Source: Cloeon dipterum (lineage: Eukaryota > Arthropoda > Insecta > Ephemeroptera > Baetidae). From it: a DNA stretch of 64,000 nucleotides. Below, piece after piece: positions 1 through 12,100 of this stretch. Made by a program: the position numbers and the translations under genes. Under the pieces are notes generated by a model. It saw only the letters and a list, made by a program, of their open reading frames with translations, was not told the DNA's origin and searched no databases. Position 1 is the first letter of the stretch, and each line of letters starts with the position of its first letter. The stretch covers positions 26,788,545 to 26,852,544 of the forward strand of contig NC_088790.1 of assembly GCF_949628265.1 (NCBI RefSeq), in the 5' to 3' direction.

Positions 1-21
1 TAAACTGAAAGGTATGCTCAC

Positions 22-2983
22 TGATTTTTGTATTTGAAAGAGACGGCCTCGGTTATCCAGAAAATGTGGGCAGAGACGACCAGCGTGGCCAGCCAGATGG
101 CCAAAATGCACCTGCGGGCTCTCTTGCGGCCGACCTGCAGTCGCAGCGGGTGCACGATGGCTTTGTAGCGGTCGAAGCCCATGGCCACCAGCGTGTAGAC
201 GGACACGACCACGGACACCTGCTGCATGTACAGCACCACCGGACACCAAGACGGAGGGAAAATCCAGCGGCCCAACATGAAACTATAACCAAAGGCGTCA
301 TTGTTAAATTGATTTTTATTTTAAAGAGGATTGATAACTGCAAAATCATGGAAATTGCTTGTTGCAAATGCATGAAATATGATTCCTTGGAATTCAATTA
401 AAGCCAAAATTGAACTAAATTTTTGAGAAAAGTGGCTGCAAAGTTAGCCTAAAAGGTTTCACACGCTGATGGACAGATCTCTTCGAGAGAAATCTAAATC
501 TGCCGAGAAAATGTGGTCAAGCGCTGGAAAATTTTGAGAAAAAATTAAAAAAATTTAATTTTTAATGTAGCACAAGGTCATGTATTGATTATTAAAGTGG
601 AATGATACTAAGCAACAATTGAAAATCATTTAAATTGTTGGATGCCTTAAACAACTGACCGATAAACAATTTGTTCAACAATTTGCAATAATAAAAAAAT
701 GACCTTCCCACAGTAAAAATTCAAATTTTGCCAATTTTCTCCAAAATTTACAGTGCTTGACCATATTTTCTTGGCATATTCCGATTCCTCTGGTCGAGAT
801 CTGTCCAATTGTGTATGCCACTTATTGGGGAAACTCTTGGTTTTGAAATTAAATCGGATTTCAAGTAAGGAGACAGCCATTGCCATTTGAAAAGCACGGT
901 AACTTTGCAGCCAATTTTCTCAAAAAATTACACTGCTTCTTAGGTCAATTTAGGCATTAACTGAATCCTAAGGGATGAGTTTATGCATTGGCAACAAGCA
1001 TTTTCCAGGCTTTTGCAGTATCATTCCTCTTTAAAGCAAATTTTTAGAAAAATGGCTGCATAGCATATTTTTCAAATGGTGCATGAGGACTGTCTCCTTA
1101 CTTGAAATTCTATTTTATTTATCAAAAATGAGTTTCCATAAAAGGTTTCACACGCTGATGGGACAGATCTCGACGAGAGAAACCTAAATCTGCCGAGAAA
1201 ATGTGGTCAAACGCTGGAAATATTTTAGAAAATATAAAAAAATAGAATTTTTAATGTAGCAAAAGGTCATGTTTTGATTATTGAAAATAGTAGAAAAATT
1301 ATTTATCGATCAACTGCTTATTGCATCCAACAATTCAATTGTCACTCTCTGTATCGATCCACTTTAAGAGAAAAGGGATACATTCTGTCAAACAATGACA
1401 ATCCCAACACGCAACTGTCACATCACATTGTTTGACAATCAAATAATATAAACGGAAAAGACACAAAGCCTTTTCTCCAATTCTCCACATCACAGTCAGC
1501 ACCAGAGCCAGTCATCCTTTACCATACAGGTCGAAGAGCACCACACATGCAGCAATTCCCGGCATCTCGTTTTAAAAATAATAGTGCAGCAGAAGTGAGA
1601 TAATGACGCGGGTGTGTGTGGAAAGATTTACAGCTTTATTTTGTCGAAAATCTCGCTCCAAGCGAAAAATTGTCAGAGAGCTGTTTCATACTTTCTCAGG
1701 GGCTTTAAAATATAAATTAGAGATTAAATTTGATCTACTTTTGCACAGATGAGAATATATTGTTAATGAGTTAAAACGAAACCAGAGACAAATAGATGCA
1801 AAACGTCCAACAAAAACAGTTAAATAAGGCTCGAATCAAAGCAGCAGAGATTCTCATATAAAATCAACTGTTCTTGTTTCAAAATTAATTATTAAGAGAC
1901 ACAAAATGAGTCTGCTGAGAGCAGAATCTGAATAGCAAAAGTAATTGGAGCTGCGCTTGATTTAGGTTCAAAAATGGTTTTATTGCGGATCAGCAGAGCA
2001 ACCCCATACATCCACATCCAGAACGCGACAAAAATATAACAAAGCATTTTTTTTTGTTTTGATTACAGAGGGAAAAGTAAAATCAGTCAATCAGTCTAGT
2101 GATTTATGCTTGTTTTTTAAGAAACAAAAATACTCCTGCTCGTTTCGATATTTTATGCGCATATATTTTCCAATTTGTTCTTATAAAATATAAGACGGCA
2201 AGTATAAGAGTGTTTGGGAGTGGATCAATATATCCAACAAGTTTTCACGCAGCCACCCGGAAAGTATTTGTTACAGCAGCACCAGTAGCATCCACTTGTC
2301 TTGTAACGCGTGGAATTGCTTATTTGGACAGCTTGCGTTTGATGAAAAAGGATCAACACCAGGCAGCGTGAGAAAACCTCTCATCTCCTTTCCAGTCACG
2401 CACAAAAATACTCTCTCTACTCACTGCGTGTATGTGAAGGGAATGGAGAACACGGCCATCAACATATCAGCACAAGAAACGTTGATCAAATACGGACGCA
2501 GCGCTCCGGCAGAAGATCTGTGAAATTTGCAAACGAATAACATGATTAAAAAAATAAATAAATAATGAGAAACAGGAAAATTACAAGGAAAAAAAGCTTA
2601 CTTCTTTATTTCAAAATTTAATGAGCCTTAAATGAAAATAAATTGATCATGTTTGTTTCAATTTTGCCTCTTTGACAGGGGGGAAAACAACAAAGAATGT
2701 AATTAAAAAGAGAAAAGGGAAAATTATGTTGAATGTCTCAGCGACACGACCCTTTTCTTAGTGTTTTACAAAACTGAACGTTTTCTTTTATTGTTAAAAA
2801 GAAAATGAGTTACCTCTGGCCTGTGAGTAAAATGTAGATTTGCAGCGCGTTGACAAGAAGAGCGGTGAATCCGGTTATGGAGTAGAGGACAATGAGGACA
2901 GCCTGCACGGCCTCCGAGTCCACGATTTCCTGAGGCGGGTACTCGAGGTTTTTCAGCAAGGACAACGTGTCGTTCAGCGACAT
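22..2983 (-). CDS. Class A (rhodopsin-like) GPCR, peptide-receptor-like, partial
   Basis: Three coding exons are visible on the minus strand: 2983-2814, 2517-2425 and 282-22. The gene continues past the left edge. Exon 1 starts at an ATG (MSLNDT..., with N-glycosylation-type sites near the N-terminus) and carries TM1 (residues about 25-50). The 93-bp exon 2 carries TM2, including LINVSCADMLM with the conserved Asp of helix 2. Exon 3 begins with the extracellular loop 1 motif GRWIFP and the conserved Cys of TM3, then has TM3 ending in DRYKAIVHPL (the DRY motif), intracellular loop 2 and TM4. Splice phases agree across all junctions, and donors are AG/GTAACT, CA/GTGAGT and CA/GTGAGC. The W-x-F-P/Cys arrangement and the helix 3 end resemble NPY/PrRP/tachykinin-type receptors, but I cannot assign a ligand. 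The frame is open upstream of the chosen ATG, so an earlier start is possible. Confidence 0.8.
325..591. mobile_element. Old diverged copy of TTAA-target MITE family
   Basis: It starts after a TTAA (321-324) with AGAGGATTGATAACTG, close to the family end AGAGGAATGATACTGG. The body shares a CACACGCTGATGG...CTGCCGAGAAAATGTGG block with the copy at 1035-1363, so the two belong to an older subfamily. It stops at the TTAA used by the young copy at 596-1030. It lies in the GPCR intron between exons 2 and 3. Confidence 0.65.
596..1030 (-). mobile_element. TTAA-target MITE, young copy 1
   Basis: The element is 435 bp, bounded by TTAA at 592-595 and 1031-1034. Terminal inverted repeats are AGTGGAATGATACT... 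and ...AGTATCATTCCTCT. It is clearly the same sequence as copies at 21289, 35322, 37351 and 57709. The TTAA target is what piggyBac-type transposases use, although the termini do not show the usual CCC start. There is no transposase, so it is non-autonomous. An apparent 79-codon frame inside it recurs in the other copies only because the DNA is conserved. Confidence 0.85.
1035..1363. mobile_element. Old diverged copy of TTAA-target MITE family
   Basis: Second copy of the older subfamily. It shares the CACACGCTGATGGGACAG block with 325-591 and ends in CGATCCACT followed by TTAA (1364-1367), matching the family's other end. Together with 325-591 and 596-1030 it forms a cluster of three insertions. 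Confidence 0.6.
1386..1437. repeat. 12-bp inverted repeat, SOX-like palindrome
   Basis: TGTCAAACAATG at 1386-1397 is repeated exactly as its reverse complement, CATTGTTTGACA, at 1426-1437, with a 28-bp spacer. Each arm holds AACAATG, a SOX-family core. It lies in the GPCR intron and could be a regulatory site or just a remnant of a transposon end. Confidence 0.35.
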
Positions 2984-4252
2984 GTTTAAAAGCGCCAGCA
3001 GTTCGGGGCTGATTTTCTGGTGCGATGGTTGCACGAGGTGAAGGCCGAAAATTGCCAATAAGCTTTGAGAGAAGATTCGAAGAGACGGGAATTAGCTTTA
3101 GGGAATATAAGAGCGAGCGTGTGCGTAGGAATTTCGATATCAAGACACATTTTCATCATCAACCTGCTCCAATATAAGGTTACAGTGAGTGGAGCAGCTA
3201 GGCTGTTGATGTGTGAGAAATTTCATTTTGATTGTTTCCTCGATGATCAACTCCGACAGCACATATTAGATTTCCTCCCTCACATCATGATGAATCAAAA
3301 ATTAAAATATCCGTCAAAAACGAATTATTTTTAGCCAGGTCTCTCGGGAACAAAATTATCAGCTCCACCACATTCAATAAAAAATATAAATAGCGCTGAT
3401 TTGTTGTGTATTATTCGCTCTAGGTTTCAATGGCTGTTTATTGAATTTAAATGCTAAGAGGATTATTGTGAGAGTTGGAAACACGTATATTTTTTTACAT
3501 AAAAAGCAAATTCATAGTAAAATGTGAATAGTGAGTTTTGAAGAAAAAAAATCGTATTATAATTCATCTCGACCAGGTTTCGGCCAATGCCTCATGAAGA
3601 TGAAGTTTTTAAACTTATGTTCGTAGTAATTTCCTAATAAATCCCGATTTTCTTTGTTAGTTGAAAATCTCATTCCATCTCGGCTTCTCCCTATTCTGCA
3701 GATTTCGACAACTGTCTAAACAACTCAAAGATCAATGGGATTTTTAATTAAAATCTGTTAAATAAATATCATCCGCCAAAATTGATATCTGTACCATCTA
3801 TTTTAGAAAAAAATAGACAACTTTAAATCAAGAAAACCAACACCATTGATTGGTCGAAATGAAAAGTCGAAATGAAAATTCCACTCAAACATTTTGTTAA
3901 ATCATATTCAAAATATGAAACAGCAATCTACAAAAATTATGTGATTTTGTATTAATAAAATATAGGTGTAAACATTCATCAACAAGTCGCCCGTTTTAAA
4001 AATTGCTCCACAAAATTCTTAGCGAAAATATAAAGTGCAAAGTACATTACCATTCCTTCATGGTGAACTGTCAATATAATATCCTGGATTTGGGTGAACG
4101 AATAAACGAGCCGACACTTCAACGCCCAACTTTGGAGATGAATTGATACAACTTTTAGGAGCCGGCTGCTGCTGCTGCAAATATATATAGAGTTTGCCTT
4201 CATGCACCTTTGGGCACGCGCTCTGCCGAAATACGAATTTTGCCTCGCTCTC

Positions 4253-4256
<4 letters not shown>

Positions 4257-4292
<36 letters not shown>
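4257..4292. repeat. (TC)n microsatellite
   Basis: 36 bp of uninterrupted TC, 18 units, preceded by imperfect CTCTCGTTCTC. On the minus strand this is a GA tract. In arthropods GA tracts near promoters can bind GAGA-type factors, but position alone does not show this. Confidence 0.95.
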
Positions 4293-4297
<5 letters not shown>

Positions 4298-5434
4298 GAG
4301 CGCGAACTACATTTACTGTTAAGTGCACATAATAACATTCTCTCCGCGGCTAAACACGTAAGGAATGTCAAATGCCACATTATAATTAAATTCAATTTTA
4401 CGACATTGGAACGAACTTTCCACATTCTGGTTTCCAGCTCACAAATGCCATTGTACGAAATTCATTCTCCTCTTAAATATAAGTTGTGCGAAATGAACAT
4501 ATTCCAAGAAAAATGCAATCAGACAATGCGACTCGAAACAACTTTCCGCGAGTTATTAAAGCATTAAAAGTTGGCTGAAAGTTTAATTTCCCCGACGTCA
4601 ACCACGCGAATTTGATGCAAAGCAAATAAATCAGACCACCCCATTGCGTGAAAGTGACATAACGACTGTGTCTTTTTCATTCTCGACGCGTTTGGGGGTG
4701 GCCCTGGATTTCTTTCGAAAATAGAGAAGAAACTGCTGACAGGCACATTCGTTCAAAGTCATCAATATTTTATCCCCTGTGAGCGAATCCATCAAGACGA
4801 TTTTCTGATTCCGCTGCATGAAACCATCATTCATAAAAAGTTTGGTGCTGACTCCTATCAAAGAACTCTTTATTTTGTTTTCAACTTTTCGGGAATAAAT
4901 CTCACCGTCGAAAAAAGTCCTTTAATATGAGAATAAATTATCATCTGAATTATCATGTAAAATTTTATCGGTGGATTTAATCTTCAAACTTCGGACATCT
5001 TCATTTTGCGTCATTATGTAACGATTGTGCTGCACCGCGCTTGCTATTAGTTTGGATGAAAACCTTGTTATTTTTGCATTATCCATTTTATAAGGCGTAA
5101 AAGGAAGTTCCAGAAGATCAGTCCTTTGAAGGGCCATCCGCCCCAAGGGCTTTAATTAAATTACTTTCTAAAGCTCTCATCATGAAACCCGAAGAATGTC
5201 TGTCTCTGCTTAGTTTTAAGCAAGACCTTAGCTCCGCAAAGTCAACATTTTTTCTCAATCTAAAGAAAAGTAGAACGAGCAATTATTGCAGTTTAAAAAA
5301 TACCATGAATTCCCTGCTAATCAAGAGGCTCGATTTCTCGTGCGAAAAAATTGGAAAATTCTGCATCGCGCGGCATAGAAATTGGGACATAAAGTTAGTT
5401 CAAATACGCACCAGACAAAAATTCTCATCTGTAC

Positions 5435-5690
5435 CAGCGGGCATCAGATTCGTGCGACGCGCAGATATGGCGTCCGGAGGAGTATGGCGCGTAAAGAACT
5501 AAGTTTTCGTTAATATTATTGTGACATAATTTGCATTATTTGTACTAATTGTATCTTTTGGATCGTAAAAACAAACTCTTGACACTCGTACGTACAGCAA
5601 TCCAAAGAGAGCTTTTTGTTTCCCACATTCAGACGCCATCTTGGATCTGCGCAGTGGGAACCAATTTTATCGCACATCTGGCCCCCGCTG
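5435..5690 (-). mobile_element. hAT-like MITE with YY1-like motif, copy 1
   Basis: Inverted relative to the copy at 9474-9737. Ends are CAGCGGGCATCAGAT and ATCTGGCCCCCGCTG. Flanks ATCTGTAC and ATCTGTTC look like an 8-bp target duplication with one mismatch, as expected for hAT elements. Inside, CGCCATCTTG (5634-5643) is a YY1/Pho-type site on the minus strand next to CTGCGCA. Confidence 0.75.
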
Positions 5691-6135
5691 ATCTGTTCTA
5701 AACTGACGAACGAGAACTGAGAATGCGTAAGATTTAGCGGTGGATATAAATAAATTATTTATTTAATTATCATAAATTTAAAAAAATCCACCTTAATTCT
5801 CAAATCAAAACTTGATCTATTGAATAAATTTAAAATTTCTTTATTTTTATTTAAATTCTCAAGTTGATTTCCTCTGAGCGCCTTTTGCGCAGTGATTTAG
5901 AAAATCAAAATTGTTGCGAAGCTTCATGAAGTGTATATTGAATAATAAATCGAGTTTCGACTCATTACCCGACGTGACAAGACAAGATGATTGTCCAGGC
6001 TGACACACAAACAAGCGAGTGTTTGTTGTTGTGCAAAGGTCGCCAGGCAACAGACGCGTGCTTCTCGTGCGCCACAGGTCGGACTGTTCGTGTATTTCGC
6101 CTTGTGTTCCGGATGGCGGTGGTCCTGCTCGCAAG

Positions 6136-9100
6136 ATGAGTCTCATTGTCAGAAGCTCCAGTGTTCAGCATAAAAATCTGTGTCTGCTGCTAATTTTATA
6201 TCTTTTTATCCCGACGTGCGACAGCCAACTTCCGCCGCCGCCATCGGAAGAAATTAAATTCTGTGAGTTCTCCTGTTTTGTCAATTTTGTGGGCGTTAAT
6301 TACATGTTTGTAGCTGGCTGACAGGCACCGAAAATCGTTATTTATTCGTGTAGAGAGGCATTTTACTGAATATTACTAACTGTCGAAACGTTCTTTCACA
6401 CTGTTTTAGTCAAATATAATAGTTCTAGTTAAATGAATGATACGCAAACTCATTTGAGTTTTTTTGCAAATCAGAGCTCGCAAAAACAAAATGTTTTATG
6501 GAAACTCTAGCCATTTTTTTAAATGTTCAAGAACGCACAAAATTAAATATAACAAAATTTGACCCTATTTAAATAAATTTGGGATATTTAATTCTTATTA
6601 AATTAGAACAAAAAATGTATTTTGCTGTAAATTTTATTTTGGAAGCTCTCAGTTTATAGCAAAAAATGTTTACTCTCCTATAACTATAAATAATTTAAGT
6701 AATTTTGTCCTTTTGTGGTTTATGGGTGAATTATTAAAGTAGAAACAGGACAATTTAAAAATAATTAATGTTTGAATAAAACGCACTCTTCAATTTTTTT
6801 AGGTTTCTAAAAGTGACAAAATGTAAAATCGGCCAGGAAACAATTAACATCAATTGGATTCACGTATAAAAAGTATATGAAGCAACATTTTGTTCAAAAT
6901 CTGAATTTTACAATTTGTAATAGATAATAAATATCTATTGAAATTTTAGCTAAATACTGTTGCTTTGTACAACTTTCGCATTTAATTTTTCATTCTGAAA
7001 ACTTTCTGGGTGTCGCAGTAGAACCCTATTTCATGAAAAACACAACTGGCTCCTTAAGCAGCCAAGGACAGAAGTCTTCTTTTAATTATAAAATATCTAG
7101 AACAATAACCAACCTCGAGTGTCGACATTTTAACTAAACCCCTTTTTCAAGTTTATTCTTACAAGTAAAAAATGCTTGCAAAAAGATTATATCAATAAAT
7201 TGGCAATTTCACAATTTGTATCAACAGTATGTGCGTTAATCATACTCTCTCAGAAACAAGCGTGGGCTTTAAAAAAGAATTATATAACAATTTCATTGAA
7301 AATCGATAACGCCACCCACGTACCTTTTTTAAATATGAATATGCTATTTCGTAAGAGTAGGAATTAGTGAAGTTCATTTTCGATAAAACTTTCACTGCTT
7401 TTTTGCGGAGGATTATTTTACTCACGCAAAATTGAAGCCAATTTCACTTGAGAGTATTTTTACTTGCGTCAAGGGGAATTCTGGAAATTTAGTCATGATC
7501 ATTTCATAAATGACGCTTGGCTAGCAAATCGGAATAATATATTTTATATAAAAATGTATATATCTTCATCCCGATTTATTAAATTTTAATTTCAGTGTTG
7601 GTTGCGGACGTGCTACAAGTAACGATTGTGTCAGACGTGAGTAAATCCATCGTCGATCTTAGAGAAGCGTGGCCAGCAAAGATCTTGACTGTCCAGACAG
7701 TTTTTCACACTCCTTCCAAAGAAGACGAGGCTTGGAAATCGGGTATGACGAGCAAATAAAGGTTTCATTTTTCAATCCGTTAATTTTTCTCGTTTGAATA
7801 TAGTGTGCGGCGAATTGAGTTTTGGTGTCACGATCATCGTGGATGCAACTGGGGATGGATTCCCGAGGTTAAAGACTATGGCCGACCAAAATTACATCCC
7901 CTACTTCAGGATCGAGCCCACGATTGGGCCCTTCGCGCGGGCCGCCGCCGAATACGTGCTCAACCTTAATGCCACAGACGCGGCTCTCATTTTTCAAAAT
8001 GAAGCAGGTAATGCGATGAACACTCTGAATTTAATTAATGACGAAATCGCGGAGCAAATTACTGATAATTATAATTGGTTTATTGTTAAATGTGATTAAA
8101 TGTTGGTCAATTCTGTGTTCTTTTATCATAACAATTTTTTAAATTGAACCCCGCGATCCGACCGCCCCGAACAGATTTTTTTCGCAAAAAACGTGTGCAA
8201 TTCTGTGATTTCAAAATATTTATTTTTAGCATTTCTTTCGAGTTACGGTCTTGAAAAAATGTACGGAAAAAAAACTTAAAAACTCGATTAAAAACCCCAT
8301 TTGTTTTTCAGTCATGATGTTTTTTTTATTTAATTTCTTCTTGATGAAATTTCTGAGCACATCAATCAATTCTTGAGGGTCGAATTAGGTTAGGTGGATA
8401 TATTTCCGACCAAAAAGTCCAGCGCGACGTGCCTAGCACAAGTAGAACATTTTCCCGCCAAAACAATATGAATGCGAGAGCTGCGCATGCGTCATAGCTG
8501 GCTAGATCTGACAAAGAAGTCATTCCTATACAGGCTGTCTCTCTGCAAGTCCTCTGACGCATGCGCAGTTCTCGCATTCATGTTGTTTTGGCGGGAAAAA
8601 AGTTCGCACATCGTGCTCGACTTTTTGGTCCTAATTCGACCCTCAAGAATCGATTAGTGTGCTCCGAAACTTCGTCAAAGACGATATTTTAATAAAAAAA
8701 AATATATCGATTTTTTATAAATAGCACAAAGCCAAGCCGTTAATTTCTCGCATTGCTGAGCGCTGCTTTGCGTTCGCACTTTGCAATGTGATGTTTGGGG
8801 TCGAGTGTGGACTGATATACGCTTAAATTTGTGTCTCTTTGATTGCAATGGTGAGTCCATTCGGAATTAAGAGGATTACTTTCAGAAGTCCGACTCGCTT
8901 CATGTTGGTTTGCACTTTTCCAGCACGCGTGAATATTAATTTCACGGGACGGAATGTCTACAGAGTTTCAATATAAACAAACAGGTGCGGGGCAGTAACC
9001 CGAGTTGGTCCTTTTCTGGACTGGGCTTCCTCCAGTGAGAATGGGGCTATCTCTTCGCTCAAAATAAGCACCTCATTCCTCATTCAATTCTCAACCTTTT

Positions 9101-12100
9101 TATTATTTATCCCAAATACCTATAGACTGCTTTATTTCAGAGCAAATCTTTTTAAATAAAATAATCACATTTATGTTTTAGACATGCTGCAAGCATCACG
9201 AGCCCTTTGGGCCACCACTCGTCTGCGAATCACCTCTTACGCCACGTTGCGTAACGAAACTGCGTGGCTGCTGCGGGAAAATCGACCGTGGCCTGATATG
9301 TTTCTGCTTTTTGCACAAGTTGCCAGCATAGAACCGATCTTAAATTCGGCCGTGAGCCAAAGCATCATCAACCAGGACCAGCAATGGCTCATTATTGTGC
9401 TCGATCTGGTCGCGGCAAACACTGGCACCACAAGCAAGTCTTTAATCGTTAATTTACAAAAAAAAGGCAGAAGCAGCGGGTGCCAGATGTGCGATAAAAT
9501 TTGTTCCAACTGCGCAGATCCAAGATGGCGTCTGAATGTGGGAAACAAAAAGCTCTCTTTGGATTGGCGTACGAGTGTCCAGAGTTTGTTTTTACGATCC
9601 AAAATACACAATTAGTACAAGTAATGCAATTTATGTAACAATATTGACAAAAACTTGCTTCACGTGACCGTTTTTTCGCGCCATACTCCATCGGACGCCA
9701 TTTATATATGCGCGTCGCACGAATCTGGTCCCCGCTCGGCAGAAGAAATAATTTTTTCAGTTGAAATGAAGGTCATGCAGCTCCTTTTTTGGCATTGGGA
9801 AAAATAATTCATTTTTAGCATTCTAGATTTCAATTTAACGTAATTTTAGGTAATTTTTTTTAAATTTCATCAGATTTTAAAGGATTTAAAAATTTGCTGC
9901 ACTGTTTTAAAACTTATGATGGCCGAATACACGAATTCAATAGTTTCGCCAGAAACTAAAACTCCTAAGAGTTTCCTTATCAGATAATGAGTTATTTTCA
10001 ATAAAAATTCCTGATTTAACAGCAGCCAAAGACTGGGTGATGGACCTTCCCTACGCTGTCGGCGAGTTGAAACCGTCTGTGCCCGACATGTGTTGTCCGC
10101 TCCTCCGCGACACGGCTGGCTGCGACTGCTTGAATCCGCCGCCGGTATGAAAAATGGATTTTATATTTATTCCCAGAGCTAGGCTTCTATATATTTTAAC
10201 TCTCGACTGGTAGGTGATTCCTTCGTACATCACCCGTGCTTTAGACTTCATGATCGATGTGATTGCGAGTGGTCAGGGTCTGATTTCAAGTATGAAGCGA
10301 GTGGACTGCGCCGCTAATCACAGCAAGGTCGACGACAGCACCAACCAAAAGTTGGATGACCTCAACACTTTGTACCAACAGGTTCATTTGCCTTGTTGTA
10401 AGCCAACCAAATTTACTGAGGGTTAAATGTTTAGGTGATTCAAAGACATCCGATTCTGTTGTACGACCTGAGTCGGAGGCGCGTGTCTTATAAAGCGTCC
10501 ATGGACGTCAACGTTGTCCGAGCGCGCAACGCTGGACGCACATTTTTGGCATCCTGGAGCCCAGAAAGAGGGCTTTTAGTGGCGTCAGGCCGAGAGGTGA
10601 CAGCTCCAAGGAAGTTGCTTCGAGTTGGAATGATAGAGGTTCAGTTATTTTCTAGGCAATATTTAAAAAATTTAATTTTTGACTTTTTTAACCAGGGTTG
10701 GGAGTTTGGGTCTCTGATTTCATTTTAAAGACCGTCTTTGACGAAGCTTCTGAGCACACAAATCGATTCTTGAGGGTCGAATTTGGTAAAATGGATATTT
10801 TTTCCGACCCATAAGTCCAGCGCGACGTGCGAACCTTTTTTCCCGCCAAAACAATATGCGTGCGAGAGAACTGCGCATGCGTCAGAGCTGGTTTGAGCAA
10901 TTGCAGAGAGACCGCCTGAATACGGTTGACTTCTTTGTCAGATCTGACGCATGCGCACTTCTCGTATATCATATTGTTTTGGCGGGAAAAAAGTTCGCAC
11001 GTCGCGCTGCACTTGTTTAACGGAAAAAATATTGAATTTACCTAATTCGACCCTCAGGAATCGATTGGTGTGCTCAGAAACTTCGTCTAAGACGGTCTTT
11101 AAGTTAAAAATATCAATTCTACCTATGCTTCATCTCTGCTTCAGGCTGAGCCATGGTCTACGTTGAAGAACAGAAAATGGGAAGGATATTTCCCCATCCT
11201 ACTGGAAGAACTCGGACGGATCATGGACTTTGATGCCGACATCGTTCCCTTAACAGCATTGGGCGAACGATCAAACACAAGCACGTGGACTGGAGGCATC
11301 GGTCTTCTGGCCAAAGGAGTAAATTTACTCAATCATTGCTTGAAATTAATTATTAAAATAATTTTGATAAACAGGACCTTGACTTGATTTGCGCTCCGCT
11401 GACGATGACCGCCGAGCGAGACGAGGTAATCGACTTCATCACCCCATACGTCGAGCAGACCGGATTGAGCATTGGTTTGTTAATTGTTAATTACAAAAAG
11501 GCTCTTTGATAACACATAAAACTCTTTGAAGTTTTGAAGCAGCCCGTAGCGGAAACGTCCCTGTTCAAATTCATGACGGTGCTGAAAACGGAGGTTTGGA
11601 TCGCGCTGGTTGTGTCCGTTACCATTACCAGCCTTTTGATGTACATTTTGGAGAGGTTTTCTCCATACAGCTACACGCGCAGTCCGGAAAGATACCCTTA
11701 CGAATGCCGGTGAGTTCAAATCAACTCTCTCCGACAGAATGAAATATATTTGAGAGACAACAAAAATGGATTATTTTTCCGTGGCATTAATTGCCAATTG
11801 TTTTTTAATTTGTACATTTAATAGGAAAATATTTGAAAAATTAAAAAAAAACAAGGGTTGGGAATTTCAAATGGGTTTTTAGTGAATATAACAATTTTTA
11901 CTGACGGGTTTGGGTTTTTAGGTCTGAAAACACTGTCTATAGAGTGTTGGCACCGAAAAACGCTTTTAGATTTAATACTAATTATTATATTTCGCCAATA
12001 AAGTTACATTTTTTAAGGGGAAACAAAACTATATTAAACCCCAGGGTTGCAAAAATACACATTTAAAAAAATGCAGCGCGTTTTTTATTTTAACCAGTGT

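Larger units (their letters stand above)
3059..6135. other. Intergenic region between the divergent GPCR and Ir93a genes
   Basis: AT-rich spacer between two genes transcribed away from each other, so it should hold both promoters. I see a (TC)18 microsatellite and a hAT-like MITE in it. Two unrecognised minus-strand frames (4861-4631 and 5146-4922) lie next to each other but show no domain. No RNA gene was recognised. Confidence 0.5.

Noticed and set aside
647-886. A recurring frame (AVSLLEIRFNFKTKSFPNKW...) at 647, 21107, 35318, 37495 and 57826
   Set aside because: It is the interior of the TTAA-family MITEs. The frame recurs because the DNA repeats, and it shows stops and frame changes between copies, so it is not a gene.
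1540-1600. Possible small minus-strand exon (MPGIAACVVLFDLYG followed by GTAAAG)
   Set aside because: I considered it as the TM2 exon of the GPCR, but the true TM2 exon is 2517-2425, which fits in sequence and phase.
3979-4425. 148-codon minus-strand frame across the TC repeat
   Set aside because: The open frame depends on the (GA)n run coding for Arg-Glu repeats; no domain and no splice context.
8362-8657. Short frames in the hairpin elements (also 10688-11166 and 13921-14285)
   Set aside because: They lie inside the inverted-repeat arms and read the same sequence on both strands. They are non-coding.
9184-9615. Extension of Ir93a exon 4 to 9615
   Set aside because: The frame past 9433 runs into a hAT-like MITE (from 9474), and the next exon joins in phase only from the GC donor at 9434.
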